A stretch of 64,000 nt of DNA from Teichococcus coralli (lineage in GTDB: Bacteria > Pseudomonadota > Alphaproteobacteria > Acetobacterales > Acetobacteraceae): assembly GCF_009829925.1 (NCBI RefSeq), contig NZ_SNVJ01000009.1, positions 124,001 through 188,000 on the forward strand, read 5' to 3'. Positions 10,062 to 19,986 of this stretch are shown here, in pieces; position 1 is the first letter of the stretch, and every line of letters starts with the position of its first letter. The notes below the pieces were generated by a model that saw only the letters and a list, made by a program, of their open reading frames with translations, ran no database searches and had not been told where the DNA came from. Both the position numbers and the translations under genes were made by a program.

Positions 10062-10989
10062 GGGGCGCTCCGGCAGGGCTAATGGAGGGGTGATTCCGCA
10101 TACCGATATCCGCGCGCGCGGCTGGGTCGCGCAACTCCCCCAGGGCTGCCGGCCCTATGCCCTGCTGATGCGGCTCGACCGGCCGATCGGCGCCTGGCTG
10201 CTGTTCCTGCCCGGGCTCTGGGCCTTCGCCATGGCGGCGCCGGGCTGGGTTGAGGGGCTGCGGCTGGTGCTGCTGTTCGGCCTCGGCGCGGTCGTGATGC
10301 GCGGCGCGGGCTGCGTGGTGAACGACCTCTGGGACCGCGACCTTGACCGCAAGGTGACGCGCACCGCCGGCCGGCCGCTGGCCTCCGGCGCCGTGCGGCC
10401 GCGGCAGGCGCTGGCCTTCCTGGGCGCGCTGCTCGCCATCGGGCTGGCCATCCTGCTGCAGCTCAATCCGCTCTGCTGGCTGCTGGGCGTGGTCTCGCTG
10501 GTTCCGGTGGTGCTCTATCCTCTGGCCAAGCGGGTGACGGACTTCCCGCAGGCGGTGCTGGGCCTCACCTTCTCCTGGGCGGCGCCGATGGGCTATGCGG
10601 CCGCCACCGGGCGGCTGGATGCGCCGGGGCTCGCCCTCTACGGCGCCGCCTTCCTGTGGATCCTGGGCTACGACACCATCTACGCCCACCAGGACCGCGA
10701 GGACGACGCGCTGGTGGGCGTGCGCAGCACCGCGCGGCGCTTCGGCGAGCGCACCGGGCCCTTCCTGGTGTTCTGCTACGCCGGCACGGTGGCGCTGATG
10801 CTGCTGGCCGGGGCGCTGGCGGGGATGGGGCCGCTGTTCTGGCCGGCCATGCTGCTGCCGGCGGGCGTGCTGGCCTGGCAGGTCCGGCGGCTCGACATCC
10901 ATGACCCCGCGCTGTGCCTGAAGCTGTTCCAGCGCAACCGCGAGGTGGGCCTGCTGGTGGCGCTGGCCTTCCTGGCGGGACGGCTTTGA
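10054..10989 (+). CDS. ubiA: 4-hydroxybenzoate octaprenyltransferase
   Basis: UbiA attaches the polyprenyl tail to 4-hydroxybenzoate in ubiquinone synthesis and is an integral membrane protein. The two prenyl-diphosphate/Mg motifs are clear: NDLWDRDLDRKVTRTAGRPL and GYDTIYAHQDREDDALVGVR. About eight hydrophobic segments are spread over the protein (for example PIGAWLLFLPGLWAFAM). The start is uncertain: ATG 10054 overlaps rsmE by 8 bp, while GTG 10090 (giving IPHTDIRARGWV) has GGAGG immediately before it, unusually close. The protein ends by overlapping the next gene by four bases. Confidence 0.93.
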   Translation: MDMGRSGRANGGVIPHTDIRARGWVAQLPQGCRPYALLMRLDRPIGAWLLFLPGLWAFAMAAPGWVEGLRLVLLFGLGAVVMRGAGCVVNDLWDRDLDRKVTRTAGRPLASGAVRPRQALAFLGALLAIGLAILLQLNPLCWLLGVVSLVPVVLYPLAKRVTDFPQAVLGLTFSWAAPMGYAAATGRLDAPGLALYGAAFLWILGYDTIYAHQDREDDALVGVRSTARRFGERTGPFLVFCYAGTVALMLLAGALAGMGPLFWPAMLLPAGVLAWQVRRLDIHDPALCLKLFQRNREVGLLVALAFLAGRL

Positions 10990-11630
10990 AGGACGCTGCC
11001 GGCTTCATCGCCCGCCACACCGTGCTCGCCCGGCCGGCGCTGGTGCCGGAGATCGAGCTCCACCTCGCCACCGAGATCACGCCGATCTGGCAGGCCAGCG
11101 AGGACTGGCTGGCCGAGCGCGACATCGAGCCGCCCTTCTGGGCCTTCGCCTGGCCGGGCAGCCAGGCGCTGGCGCGGCTGGTGCTGGACAGCGCCATTCC
11201 CGTGGCGGGACAGCGGGTTCTGGACTTCGCGGCCGGAGGCGGGCTGGCTGCCATCGCCGCGGCGCGGGCCGGGGCGGCAGTGGTGGAGGCGGCGGAGATC
11301 GACCCGCTGGCCATCGCGGCCACCCGGCTGAACGCGGCGCATAACGGCGTGGTGGTGGATGCGAGCACGGCCGACGTGGTGGGACAGCCCTGCCGCTGGG
11401 ACACGGTTCTCGCCGGCGATGTCTGCTACGAGGCGCCGATGACCGGGCACATCATGCCCTGGCTGCGCGGGCTGGCCGCCCAGGGGGCGGCGGTGCTGCT
11501 GGCCGATCCCGGGCGGGCCTATCTGCCGAAGGCCGGGCTTCAGCCGGTGGCACGGTTCAGCGTGCCGACCACGCGGGAACTGGAGGACCGGGACAGCCGG
11601 GAGGTCACGGTCTACCGGGTGGAGCGCTGA
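10986..11630 (+). CDS. Class I methyltransferase of the ETF-beta lysine methyltransferase (METTL20/ETFBKMT) type
   Basis: The 214-residue protein has the family signature FIARHTVLARPALVPEIELHLA followed by EITPIWQASEDWL at the N-terminus, the SAM motif VLDFAAGGGLAAIAAARAGA and the post-II motif LAGDVCYEAPM. Bacterial relatives trimethylate lysines of the electron-transfer flavoprotein beta subunit near its dehydrogenase-docking loop. The start is taken as TTG 10986, within the ubiA stop (TTGA overlap), because the family begins there; longer reading frames inside ubiA give low-complexity residues. It converges on two acyl-CoA dehydrogenase genes whose products would use ETF. The target is inferred from family only. 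Confidence 0.75.
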   Translation: MKDAAGFIARHTVLARPALVPEIELHLATEITPIWQASEDWLAERDIEPPFWAFAWPGSQALARLVLDSAIPVAGQRVLDFAAGGGLAAIAAARAGAAVVEAAEIDPLAIAATRLNAAHNGVVVDASTADVVGQPCRWDTVLAGDVCYEAPMTGHIMPWLRGLAAQGAAVLLADPGRAYLPKAGLQPVARFSVPTTRELEDRDSREVTVYRVER

Positions 11631-11633
11631 GGC

Positions 11634-11655
11634 GGGGAGGGCGCAAACCCTCCCC
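11634..11655. terminator. Bidirectional hairpin terminator candidate
   Basis: GGGGAGGG-CGCAAA-CCCTCCCC is a perfect 8-bp stem with a 6-base loop, located between the convergent methyltransferase and acyl-CoA dehydrogenase stop codons. Confidence 0.6.
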
Positions 11656-11665
11656 GGAGTGTGCG

Positions 11666-12808
11666 TCAGGCGGCGTTGTCGAGGCCGCCGGCCTCGGCCA
11701 CCACGCGCAGGTGGCGGTCGGTGTCGCCGAACTGGTTGGCCAGCATGGTCAGGCGCTTGAAGTAGTGGCCGGCCTTGTACTCCATGGTCATGGCGATGCC
11801 GCCATGGAGCTGGATGGCCTCCTTGCCGATCAGGTCGGCCGAGCGGTTGACCAGCGCCTTGGCGGCGGCGATGGCGGGGCGGCGCACGGCCGCGTCCGGG
11901 TGCTCGGCCATCATCGCGGCGTACATCGCCATGGACCGAGCCTGCTCCAGCGCCACCAGCATGTCCGCCGCGCGGTGCTGCACGGCCTGAAAGCTGCCGA
12001 TGGTGGTGTTGAACTGCTTGCGCTGCTTCAGGTAGTCGATGGTGAGCTCGTGCAGCGCCTCCATGGCGCCAACGGCCTCGGCGCAGAGCGCGGCGAGGGC
12101 GGCGTCCACCACGCGCTCCATCAGCGGCAGGGCTTCGCCTTCGGCGCCGAGCAGGGCGCCGGCGGGGAGCTTCACCTGTTCCAGGGTGATCTCGGCGGCA
12201 CGGAGGCCATCCTGCGTCGGGTAGCCACGGCGGCTGACGCCGGCGGTGTCGGCGGGGAGCAGGAACAGGGAGATGCCCGCGCGGTCGCGCCGGTTGCCCG
12301 AGGTGCGGGCGGAGACGATCAGGTGGCTGGCGGTGTCGCCGTGCAGGACGACGCTCTTGCTGCCGTCGAGCACCCAGCCGTTGTCCGTCCTGCGGGCGGT
12401 GGTGGCGACGTCGAAGAGGTCGTCGCGCGACTGGCGCTCGGTGTGGGCGAAGGCGAGGGTGGCGCTGCCCTCGGCGAGGCTTGGGATCATGTCCTCGCGC
12501 CCGGCGAGGCGCAGGAAGCCGCCGCCGAGCACCACGGTGGCGAGGTAGGGCTCCACGGCGAGCCCGCGGCCGATGGCCTCCATGACCAGCATGGTCTCGA
12601 CGGGTCCGCCGCCGAAGCCGCCCTGCTCCTCGGTGAAGGGCAGGGCGAGCAGGCCCATCTCGGCATATTTCGCCCACAGCTCCGGGCTGTAGCCCTGCGG
12701 ATGTTCCTGGTGCCGCTTGCGCTTCTCGAAATCGCCGTAGGCGTCGGCCATCAGGCGGTCGACGCTTTCCTTGAGCAGGCGCTGTTCCTCGGTCAGATCG
12801 AAGTCCAT
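11666..12808 (-). CDS. Acyl-CoA dehydrogenase family protein (possible non-catalytic partner subunit)
   Basis: The 380-residue flavoprotein-family member has an N-terminal helical domain (FDLTEEQRLLKESVDRLMAD), a short beta domain (GWVLDGSKSVVLHGDTASHL) and the C-terminal helical bundle (LHELTIDYLKQRKQFNTTIG, AIQLHGGIAMTMEYKAGHYF). The middle and C-terminal signature segments are weaker than in its upstream neighbour, and it ends without the usual EIQR motif. Adjacent ACAD pairs of this kind form heterotetramers in steroid and bile-acid side-chain degradation, so this may be a partner of the 12888-14078 product. Last gene of the five-gene oxidation operon. Confidence 0.85.
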   Translation of the reverse strand: MDFDLTEEQRLLKESVDRLMADAYGDFEKRKRHQEHPQGYSPELWAKYAEMGLLALPFTEEQGGFGGGPVETMLVMEAIGRGLAVEPYLATVVLGGGFLRLAGREDMIPSLAEGSATLAFAHTERQSRDDLFDVATTARRTDNGWVLDGSKSVVLHGDTASHLIVSARTSGNRRDRAGISLFLLPADTAGVSRRGYPTQDGLRAAEITLEQVKLPAGALLGAEGEALPLMERVVDAALAALCAEAVGAMEALHELTIDYLKQRKQFNTTIGSFQAVQHRAADMLVALEQARSMAMYAAMMAEHPDAAVRRPAIAAAKALVNRSADLIGKEAIQLHGGIAMTMEYKAGHYFKRLTMLANQFGDTDRHLRVVAEAGGLDNAA

Positions 12809-12828
12809 GACGTGGTTCTCCTGGGAAT

Positions 12829-12892
12829 GGGAGATCCAAGAACCTCAGGTTCTTGGCGGGGAGAGTGTGAGAGGGGCGGCGCCCCTCTCACA
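12829..12892. repeat. Dispersed double-hairpin element, family A (copy 1)
   Basis: It consists of a palindrome CCAAGAACCT/AGGTTCTTGG around one central base (12836-12856) and a perfect 12-bp stem TGTGAGAGGGGC/GCCCCTCTCACA with a 3-base loop (12866-12892). A nearly identical 64-bp element lies inverted at 37576-37640. Here the second hairpin contains the stop codon of the upstream dehydrogenase, so it may attenuate read-through into the last gene of the operon. Confidence 0.85.
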
Positions 12893-14078
12893 GGCCGAGG
12901 AAGGCCTTGGCGATGATGTTGCGCTGGATCTCGTTCGAGCCGCCGTAGATCGATGTCTTGCGGAAGTTGAAGAACTGCGGCGCGACGGCGTCGGCCCAGT
13001 CCGGCCCGACCGGCGGCTCGTTGTGCGAGTGCGACGGCATCGGCGCGGCGTAGGGGCCGGCGACGGTGACCATCAGCTCGGTGGCCATCTGCTGCAGTTC
13101 CGAGCCCTTGATCTTGAGGATCGAGGAGTTGGGGTCGGGCTTGTCGGCGGCGCGGCTGCGCTGGGCGGCGACGACGCGCATCTGGGTGATCTCCAGCGCC
13201 TTCAGCTCGATCTCGGCGATGGCGACGCGGCGGCGGAAGTCGGGATCGTCCCAGAGCGTGCCGTCACCGGCGGGGGTCTCCTTGGCGCGCTCCTTGACGC
13301 GGGCGAGCTTCTCCTTGGAGAGGCCGATGCGGGCGATGTTGGTGCGCTCGTTGGAGAGCAGGAACTTGGCGTAGTCCCAGCCCTTGTTCTCCTCGCCGAC
13401 CAGGTTCCCGACAGGCACCTTCACCTCGTCGAAGAAGACCTCGTTCACCTCGTGCGCGCCGTCGATGGTGATGATCGGGCGGACGGTGATGCCGGGGGTC
13501 TTCATGTCCACCAGCAGGAAGGAGATGCCCTGCTGCTTCTTCGCCGCCGGGTCGGTGCGGACGAGCAGGAAGATCCAGTCGGCGTGCTGGCCGAGGGTGG
13601 TCCAGGTCTTCTGGCCGTTGACGATGTAAGTGTCGCCCTCGCGGCGGGCGCTGGTCTTGAGGCTGGCGAGGTCGGAGCCGGCGCCGGGCTCGGAGAAGCC
13701 CTGCGCCCACCAGATGTCGAGGCTGGCGGTGGCGGGCAGGAACCTCTTCTTCTGCTCCTCGCTGGCGAAGTTGGCGATCACGGGGCCGACCATCGCCACG
13801 TTGAAGGAGAGCGGCATGGGCACCGCGTTGCGCTGGATCTCCTCGGTGTAGATGTAGCGCTGCACGGGGGTCCAGTCCTTGCCGCCCCACTGCACCGGCC
13901 AGTTCGGCGTGGCCAGCCCCTCGGCGTGGAGGATGCGGTGGGCCGTCGCGATATCCTCGCGTTCGAGGTGGCGGCCTTCGCTCACCTTGCGGCGGATCTC
14001 GGCCGGGATCTTGCTCTGGAAGACCTGGCGCAGCTCGTCGCGGAAGGCGACTTCCTCAGGCGTGTAGCGGAGTTCCAT
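12888..14078 (-). CDS. Acyl-CoA dehydrogenase
   Basis: This 396-residue FAD enzyme introduces the trans-2 double bond in acyl-CoA and passes electrons to ETF. Motifs include the FAD/substrate segment [20 protein letters not shown] with [38 protein letters not shown], and the C-terminal signature [19 protein letters not shown]. It lies 15 bp after the thiolase gene in the same operon. The acyl substrate cannot be read from sequence. Its stop codon is embedded in a family A hairpin. Confidence 0.93.
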   Translation of the reverse strand: MELRYTPEEVAFRDELRQVFQSKIPAEIRRKVSEGRHLEREDIATAHRILHAEGLATPNWPVQWGGKDWTPVQRYIYTEEIQRNAVPMPLSFNVAMVGPVIANFASEEQKKRFLPATASLDIWWAQGFSEPGAGSDLASLKTSARREGDTYIVNGQKTWTTLGQHADWIFLLVRTDPAAKKQQGISFLLVDMKTPGITVRPIITIDGAHEVNEVFFDEVKVPVGNLVGEENKGWDYAKFLLSNERTNIARIGLSKEKLARVKERAKETPAGDGTLWDDPDFRRRVAIAEIELKALEITQMRVVAAQRSRAADKPDPNSSILKIKGSELQQMATELMVTVAGPYAAPMPSHSHNEPPVGPDWADAVAPQFFNFRKTSIYGGSNEIQRNIIAKAFLGL

Positions 14079-14093
14079 CGGGTCTGCCTTCCT

Positions 14094-15272
14094 TCAGAGG
14101 ATTTCGAACAGGCCGGCGGCGCCCTGGCCGGTGGCGACGCACATGGTGACGACGGCGCGCTTCACCCCGCGGCGGCGGCCCTCCAGCAGGGCGTGGCCGG
14201 TCAGCCGCGCGCCGCTCATGCCGAAGGGATGGCCGATGGCGATGGCGCCGCCATCGACGTTCAGCCTGTCCTGCGGGATGCCGAGCTGGTCGCGGCAATA
14301 GATGGACTGCGAGGCGAAGGCCTCGTTCAGCTCCCAGAGGTCGATGTCGTTCACCGTCAGGCCCTGGCGCTGCAGCAGGCGGGGCACGGCGAAGACCGGG
14401 CCGATGCCCATCTCCTCCGGCTCGCAGGCGGCGCTGGCGAAGCCACGGAACACGCCCAGCGGCTGCAGGCCGCGCCGCCTCGCCTCCTCGGAGGACATCA
14501 CCACGCAGGCGCTGGCGCCGTCCGAGAGCTGGCTGGCATTGCCGGCGGTGATGAACTGGCCCTCGCGCACCGGCTTCAGCTTGGCGAGGCCCTCGAGGGT
14601 GGTGTCGGGGCGGTTGCCCTCGTCGCGGTCGAAGGTCTTCCTCTCGGTGCGGGTCTCGCCGGTGGCCTTGTCGGTGACGGCATAGGTCACCTCCATGGGC
14701 GCGATCTCGTCGTCGAAGCGGCCCTCGCGCTGGGCGGCGGCGGTGCGCTGCTGGCTGAGCAGGGCGAACTCGTCCTGCGCCTCGCGCGAGATGCCGTAGC
14801 GCGCCGCGACGAGGTCGGCGGTCTCGATCATGCTGTCGTAGAGATGCGGCTTGTGCTCGGCGAGCCACGGGTTGCGGCTGGCGGCGCGGTCCACCTTGGG
14901 CACGGTGAGGCTGATGGATTCCACGCCGCCGGCGACGGCGACATCGACGCCGTCCACGATGACGCGGCGGGCGGCGGCGGCGATGGCATCCAGGCCCGAG
15001 GCGCAGAAGCGGCTGACCACCAGGCCGGCGGTGCTCACCGGCACGCCGGCGCGCAGCAGGCCGGCGCGGGCGATGTTGCCACCCGTGGCGCCCTCCGGGT
15101 AGCCGCAGCCCATCACCACCTCCTCCACCTCCGGCGGCGCCACCTGGGCGCGCTGCAGGGCGTGGCGGATGACATGGGCGGCCATGTCGGCGCCGTGGGT
15201 GATGTTCAGGCTGCCACGGGCCGCGCGGCCAACCGGCGTGCGGGCGGTGGAGACGATGACGGCTTCCCTCAT
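14094..15272 (-). CDS. Acetyl-CoA acyltransferase (thiolase)
   Basis: Thiolases cleave 3-ketoacyl-CoA to acetyl-CoA and a shortened acyl-CoA, the last step of beta-oxidation. The 392-residue protein starts [20 protein letters not shown], has the nucleophilic Cys in [12 protein letters not shown] (about residue 88), [23 protein letters not shown] with the catalytic His, and the C-terminal Cys motif [16 protein letters not shown]. The start codon overlaps the stop of the upstream ligase gene (ATGA), indicating translational coupling. It could alternatively act in the synthetic direction, but the operon favours degradation. Confidence 0.94.
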   Translation of the reverse strand: MREAVIVSTARTPVGRAARGSLNITHGADMAAHVIRHALQRAQVAPPEVEEVVMGCGYPEGATGGNIARAGLLRAGVPVSTAGLVVSRFCASGLDAIAAAARRVIVDGVDVAVAGGVESISLTVPKVDRAASRNPWLAEHKPHLYDSMIETADLVAARYGISREAQDEFALLSQQRTAAAQREGRFDDEIAPMEVTYAVTDKATGETRTERKTFDRDEGNRPDTTLEGLAKLKPVREGQFITAGNASQLSDGASACVVMSSEEARRRGLQPLGVFRGFASAACEPEEMGIGPVFAVPRLLQRQGLTVNDIDLWELNEAFASQSIYCRDQLGIPQDRLNVDGGAIAIGHPFGMSGARLTGHALLEGRRRGVKRAVVTMCVATGQGAAGLFEIL

Positions 15273-16930
15273 GCGGGCGTTCCCTCTGTTCCGGCGCCTC
15301 GCGCCGTCGCTTCCTCTTCTTCCTCGCGCAGGCGGGCGGCGAGCAGCTTGCCCGCCGGGCTGCGCGGCAGGGCGCCCCGCAGCTCCAGCGCGGCGGGCAT
15401 CTCGTGGCGCCCGAGCCGGTCGGCCAGGAACAGCTTCAGCCCTTCCAGCGTCAGCACCGGGGCGGCGTCGCGCAGCTTGACGAAGGCCTTGGCCGCCTGG
15501 CCGCGATAGGCGTCGGACACGCCGATGACGATGCATTCCTCGACATCCGGATGCTCGTAGATCGCCTGCTCGATCGCCGCCGGATAGACGTTGAAGCCGG
15601 AGGAGATGATCATGTTCTTCCGCCGGTCCACCAGGGTGAAATAGCCCTGCGCGTCCATCCAGCCGATGTCGCCGGTGCGGAACCAGCCATCCTCGAAGCA
15701 GGCGGCGCTTTCCTGCGGCTGGTTCCAGTAGCCGGTGAAGACGTTGGGACCGCGGATGGCGATCTCGCCCTGCTCGCCGGGCGGCAGCTCGCGGGTCGGG
15801 TCGTCGAGCGAGACGACGCGCATCTCGATGCCGGGAAGCGGCAGGCCGATCATGCCGGCGCGGCGCGGGCCATCGACGGTGAGGCGCGCGCCGGCGGGGC
15901 TCGTCTCGGTCATGCCCCAGCCGCCGCCGATGCGCTGGCCCAGCAGGGCTTCCAGCTTCTGCTGCACCTCGAAGGGCATCGGCGCGCCGCCGGAGGAACA
16001 CTGCCGTAGCGAGGAGAGGTCGCGCGCCTCGATGCCGGGCAGGTTCAGCAGGCCGATCCACATGGTCGGCACGCCGGGGAAGACGGTGATGCCGTGGCGC
16101 TCGATCTCGGCCGCCGCCGTCTCCGCGTCGAAGCGTGGGTAGAGGTAGAGGCAGTTGCCGTCGGCGAGATGGCGCAGCAGCACGGCGGTCAGGGCGTAGA
16201 TGTGGAACAGCGGCAGCACGCCGAGCACGCGCTGCGTGCCGCGCGGCAGCGTGTCGCTGTCCTTCCAGGCCCGGTAGATCGAGACCGCCGAGGTCAGGTT
16301 GCGGTGCGTCAGCATCGCGCCCTTGGGGCGGCCGGTGGTGCCGCCGGTGTATTGCAGCAGGGCCACATCCGTCTCGTTGAGCACTGGCCATTCGGCGGGA
16401 AGCGCGTCGGCGAGCGGCAGCGGCCGGAAGTCGGGCTGCGCGGGAGCGGGGGTGCCGCCCCAGGCCACGTCCGGCGCGACGAAGGCGGCCTCCAGGCCGC
16501 CCTCGCGCAGCAGGCGCAGCGCGTTGGGCAGCAGGGTCGGGAAGTCGGTGGTGACCAGCCAGCGGGCGCTGCTGTCGGCCACCTTGTGCAGCAGCTCGCG
16601 CGGGGCATCGAGCGGGGAGAGGTGCACCACGCGCCCGCCGGCCCGCAGCACGCCGAAGAAGCAGGCGGGGTGCCAGGGGGAGTTGGGCAGGTAGAGCGCG
16701 ACGGCCTCGCCGGGACGCAGCCCGGCCGCCATCAGCCCGGCGGCGACGCGGTCGGCGGTCTCCCGCAGGGCCGTGAAGCTGACGGGGCGGTCGCGATAGA
16801 CCAGCGCGGGGCGTTCGCCCCATTCGGCCGCCGCGTGGTCCAGCAGCGCCGGGATGGTGCCGCTGGCGATCGGCGCGTCCCAGCGCGCGCCGGGAGGGTA
16901 GGAGGCCTCCCAGGGATGCGGGCGGGCCAC
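15269..16930 (-). CDS. Fatty-acid/acyl-CoA ligase (AMP-binding enzyme)
   Basis: The 553-residue enzyme activates a carboxylic acid to its acyl-CoA through an acyl-adenylate. Adenylation motifs are visible: [20 protein letters not shown] (P-loop), [31 protein letters not shown] with [17 protein letters not shown], and [16 protein letters not shown] with the catalytic Lys. It resembles medium- or long-chain FadD-type ligases. The gene starts 5 bp after the multifunctional enzyme gene and overlaps the thiolase start by 4 bases. Confidence 0.93.
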   Translation of the reverse strand: MARPHPWEASYPPGARWDAPIASGTIPALLDHAAAEWGERPALVYRDRPVSFTALRETADRVAAGLMAAGLRPGEAVALYLPNSPWHPACFFGVLRAGGRVVHLSPLDAPRELLHKVADSSARWLVTTDFPTLLPNALRLLREGGLEAAFVAPDVAWGGTPAPAQPDFRPLPLADALPAEWPVLNETDVALLQYTGGTTGRPKGAMLTHRNLTSAVSIYRAWKDSDTLPRGTQRVLGVLPLFHIYALTAVLLRHLADGNCLYLYPRFDAETAAAEIERHGITVFPGVPTMWIGLLNLPGIEARDLSSLRQCSSGGAPMPFEVQQKLEALLGQRIGGGWGMTETSPAGARLTVDGPRRAGMIGLPLPGIEMRVVSLDDPTRELPPGEQGEIAIRGPNVFTGYWNQPQESAACFEDGWFRTGDIGWMDAQGYFTLVDRRKNMIISSGFNVYPAAIEQAIYEHPDVEECIVIGVSDAYRGQAAKAFVKLRDAAPVLTLEGLKLFLADRLGRHEMPAALELRGALPRSPAGKLLAARLREEEEEATARGAGTEGTPA

Positions 16931-16935
16931 GGCGG

Positions 16936-19038
16936 TTATGCCGCCTTGGTGGTGTTGCCGCCCCGGGGCTTGAGGGAGCCGAAGCCGGCGCCCTCGGCGG
17001 CGAGCTGGCGCAGCAGGGCGGCGGGGCGCAGGCTCTCGTCGCCGGTCTGGTCGGCATAGGCGGCGAGGCGCTCGGCGATGCGCGGCAGGCCGACGGCATC
17101 GGCATGGTGCATCGGGCCGCCGCGCCAGGCCGGCCAGTTGTAGCCATAGAGCCAGACCACATCGATGTCGCCGGGACGGGCGGCGATGCCCTCCTCCAGG
17201 ATGCGGGCGCCCTCGTTGATCATCGGGTAGATCAGCCGCTCGGTGATCTCCTCCTGGCTGATGTCGCGGCGGGTGATGCCGAGCTTTCGCGAGACACCCT
17301 CGATGAGGGTCTGCACCTCGGGGTCGGGCTGGCCGGCGCGGGCGCCCTCGGGATAGGCGTAGTAGCCGCGCCCCGCCTTCTGGCCGATGCGGCCGGCTTC
17401 GCAGAGCGCGTCGGCGACCGGGGCGGTCGCGCCGGTCGCCTTGCGGACGCGCCAGCCGATGTCGAGCCCGGCGAGGTCGGCCATGGCGAAGGGGCCCATG
17501 CGGAAGCCGAACTCGGTCAGCGCCTTGTCCACCTGCCCGGGCGTCGCGCCCTCCTGCAGCAGGCGCTCGGCCTGCTGGGTGCGGCGCGAAAGCATGCGGT
17601 TGCCGACGAAGCCATGGCAGACGCCGACCACGACCGGCACCTTGGCGAGCTTCCTGCCGACCGCGACGGCGGTGGCCAGCGCCTCGGGCGAGGTCTTTTC
17701 CGCGCGCACCACCTCCAGCAGCTTCATGACGTTGGCGGGGGAGAAGAAGTGCATCCCCAGCACGTCCTGCGGGCGGGAGGTCGCCGCCGCCATGGCGTTG
17801 ATGTCGAGGTAGGAGGTGTTGCTGGCGAGGACGGCACCGGGGGCGATGCTGTCCAGCTTGCCGAAGATCTCCTTCTTCAGCTCCAGTTCCTCGAACACCG
17901 CCTCCACCACGAGGTCGGCGCCGGCGGCGGCTTCCAGCCCCACCGCGCCCTCGATCAGCGCCAGGCGGGCGTCGCGCGCCTCCGGCGTCAGGCTGCCGCG
18001 CTTGACGGAGGTGGCATAGGTGTCGGCGATGCGCTTCCGGCCGCGCTCCAGCCCGGCCGCGTCGGTCTCGATGATGCGGACGGGGATTCCGGCATTGGCG
18101 AAGCTCATGGCGATCCCGGTGCCCATGGTGCCGGCGCCGAGCACGACGGCCTGGTTCACCGCGCGGGGCCTGGTTTCCTTCGGCAGGCCCGGGATATGGG
18201 CCGCCTGCCGTTCGGCGAAGAAGACGTGGCGCAGCGCCTTGGAGCGCGGGTCGTCGCGCAGCATGACGAACAGCTCGCGCTCGCGCTTCAGGCCCTGCTC
18301 CAGCGGCATGTCGAAGCTGTTGCGCACCGCCTCGATGATGGCGGCGATCTGCGGCTCGTCCGCCGCGCGCTTCGCCAAGGCCTGGGCGGCCGCCTCGAAG
18401 GCCTCGCGGGCGCCGGGGGCGGTCAGGCGGTCGGTGCGGGTGTTCAGCCGCGCGGGAAGGGGCTTGCCGGCCAGCTCCCGCACCCTGGCGAAGGCGGCCC
18501 GCAGCAGGTCGCCCTCCGCCACCGCGTCGGCGAGGCCCATTTCCACCGCCTTGGCGGCGGGGACCTTGTCGCCTGAGGCGATCATCGGCAGGGCGGCGGC
18601 GGGGCCGATCAGGCGCGGCGTGCGCTGGGTGCCGCCGGCGCCGGGCAGCAGGCCGAGCTTCACCTCGGGCAGGCCGAGCTGCGCCTTCGGGCCGAGAATG
18701 CGGGCATCGCAGCCCAGCGCCACCTCCAGGCCGCCGCCGAGCGCCACGCCCTGGATGGCGGCGACCACTGGCTTGGGGCAGGCCTCCAGCGCGGCGACCA
18801 CCTCGGCCAAGGCGGGCGGGACGGGCGGCTTGCCGAACTCGCTGATGTCGGCGCCGGCGATGAAGGCGCTGCCGGCGCCGGCCAGCACCAGGCCGGCGGC
18901 CTCGGGATCCTGCGCCGCGCGTTCGGCGGCGGCGAGCAGGCCGGCCCGCACCGTGGCGGAAAGGGCGTTGACCGGCGGGTTCTCCACCGTGGCGACGGCG
19001 ATGCCGTCCTGGATCCGGTAGGACACGGCTTCTGGCAT
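16936..19038 (-). CDS. fadJ: Multifunctional enoyl-CoA hydratase/3-hydroxyacyl-CoA dehydrogenase (FadJ-like)
   Basis: This roughly 700-residue protein carries the two central beta-oxidation steps. The N-terminal crotonase domain has [35 protein letters not shown] (oxyanion hole) and [17 protein letters not shown]; the C-terminal half has the NAD fold [51 protein letters not shown] and [13 protein letters not shown]. The ATG at 19038 is preceded by GGGAGAG; an upstream ATG at 19074 would add 12 residues over the operator region. It is the first gene of a five-gene operon divergent from an IclR regulator. Confidence 0.93.
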   Translation of the reverse strand: MPEAVSYRIQDGIAVATVENPPVNALSATVRAGLLAAAERAAQDPEAAGLVLAGAGSAFIAGADISEFGKPPVPPALAEVVAALEACPKPVVAAIQGVALGGGLEVALGCDARILGPKAQLGLPEVKLGLLPGAGGTQRTPRLIGPAAALPMIASGDKVPAAKAVEMGLADAVAEGDLLRAAFARVRELAGKPLPARLNTRTDRLTAPGAREAFEAAAQALAKRAADEPQIAAIIEAVRNSFDMPLEQGLKRERELFVMLRDDPRSKALRHVFFAERQAAHIPGLPKETRPRAVNQAVVLGAGTMGTGIAMSFANAGIPVRIIETDAAGLERGRKRIADTYATSVKRGSLTPEARDARLALIEGAVGLEAAAGADLVVEAVFEELELKKEIFGKLDSIAPGAVLASNTSYLDINAMAAATSRPQDVLGMHFFSPANVMKLLEVVRAEKTSPEALATAVAVGRKLAKVPVVVGVCHGFVGNRMLSRRTQQAERLLQEGATPGQVDKALTEFGFRMGPFAMADLAGLDIGWRVRKATGATAPVADALCEAGRIGQKAGRGYYAYPEGARAGQPDPEVQTLIEGVSRKLGITRRDISQEEITERLIYPMINEGARILEEGIAARPGDIDVVWLYGYNWPAWRGGPMHHADAVGLPRIAERLAAYADQTGDESLRPAALLRQLAAEGAGFGSLKPRGGNTTKAA

Positions 19039-19064
19039 GGCGCTCTCCCCTCTCACGCTTTGCA

Positions 19065-19098
19065 AATTCTGCACCGCGGAACTAAATTCCGCAGAATT
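19065..19098. promoter_or_regulatory. Overlapping dyads between fadJ and the IclR gene (operator candidate)
   Basis: Two inverted repeats overlap in the 117-bp divergent promoter region: AATTCTGC (19065-19072) with GCAGAATT (19091-19098), and GCGGAA (19076-19081) with TTCCGC (19087-19092) around CTAAA. All arms are perfect. The position between an IclR gene and its putative target operon, in a short AT-richer patch, makes it the obvious binding site. Which dyad is used is not known. Confidence 0.6.
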
Positions 19099-19155
19099 GT
19101 GCCGGGTTGGTCGCGCAAACCGCCCGCGCCGTCAAGCGTCGCCAGAGGTCTCCCC

Positions 19156-19974
19156 ATGTCACGCCGCCGTGCCGCCACGCCCCCGCCAGACCCCGAAGCC
19201 CCCCCGGACCGGCATTTCGTCACCGCGCTGGCACGCGGGCTGGAGGTGCTGGGCTGCTTCCGGCAGGGCGAGGCGCTGCTCGGCAACCAGGAGATCGCCG
19301 CCCGCACCGGCCTGCCGAAATCCACCGTTTCACGCCTCACCCATACGCTGACGGAGCTGGGCTACCTGCACTACGTGCCCGAGCTTGGCCGCTATCGGCT
19401 GGGCATGGCCGTGCTGTCCCTCGGCCGCGCCATGCTGGGCGGCCTGGATATCCGGCGCGTCGCGCGGCCGCTGCTGGAGCAACTGGCCGTGGAGACGCGC
19501 AGCGTGGTGGCGCTGGGCACGCGGGACCGGATGCGGATGGTGTATCTGGAAGTGGCGCGGGGCGACGCTGCGATCGCGGTGAACCTGGAGACCGGCTCGC
19601 GCATCTCGCTGCTCAGCAGCGCCATGGGGCGCGCCTGGCTGACGGCCTGCCCGCCGGCGATGCGGACGGCGTTGCTGCGGCAATGGGACGGAGCGCAGGC
19701 GGAGCGGGCCGAGGCGGTGGCCGCGCGGGCGCTGGCCGAGCAGCGCGACTATGGCTGCTGCTGCTCCTTCGGGGACTGGCAGCCGGACGTGAACGCCATC
19801 GCGCTCGGCTTCGACCCGGGCGGCGGCCTGCCGCCCATGGTGGTGAACTGTGGCGCGCCCGCCTTCCTGGTCAGCCCGGAATACCTGCTGCAGGAGGCAC
19901 GGCCGCGCCTGGCCGCCGTGGTGCGACGGCTGGAGCACAGCCTGGGACTGGCCGGCATGTCGCCGGCCTCCTAA
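19156..19974 (+). CDS. IclR family transcriptional regulator
   Basis: The 272-residue protein has an N-terminal winged helix (LEVLGCFRQGEALLGNQEIA, then ARTGLPKSTVSRLTHTLTEL) and a C-terminal GAF-like effector domain (LLEQLAVETRSVVALGTRDR, ISLLSSAMGRAWLTACPPAM). IclR proteins bind as dimers or tetramers and respond to small carboxylates or aromatics. It is divergent from the acyl-CoA oxidation operon and probably controls it. The ATG at 19156 is chosen because the preceding in-frame codons run into the operator region. The effector is unknown, perhaps the acid activated by the operon's ligase. Confidence 0.88.
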   Translation: MSRRRAATPPPDPEAPPDRHFVTALARGLEVLGCFRQGEALLGNQEIAARTGLPKSTVSRLTHTLTELGYLHYVPELGRYRLGMAVLSLGRAMLGGLDIRRVARPLLEQLAVETRSVVALGTRDRMRMVYLEVARGDAAIAVNLETGSRISLLSSAMGRAWLTACPPAMRTALLRQWDGAQAERAEAVAARALAEQRDYGCCCSFGDWQPDVNAIALGFDPGGGLPPMVVNCGAPAFLVSPEYLLQEARPRLAAVVRRLEHSLGLAGMSPAS

Positions 19975-19986
19975 GCTCGGCGGGGG

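Noticed and set aside
12771..15509. Long plus-strand open frame over the acyl-CoA oxidation operon
   Set aside because: It is the antisense of two dehydrogenase genes and a thiolase, with low-complexity Gly/Ala/Arg/Leu translation and no family motifs; a normal artefact of very high GC.
15273..17162. Minus-strand frame continuing upstream of the thiolase to about 17162
   Set aside because: The thiolase begins at ATG 15272 with the family N-terminus; upstream codons lie out of frame inside the acyl-CoA ligase gene.
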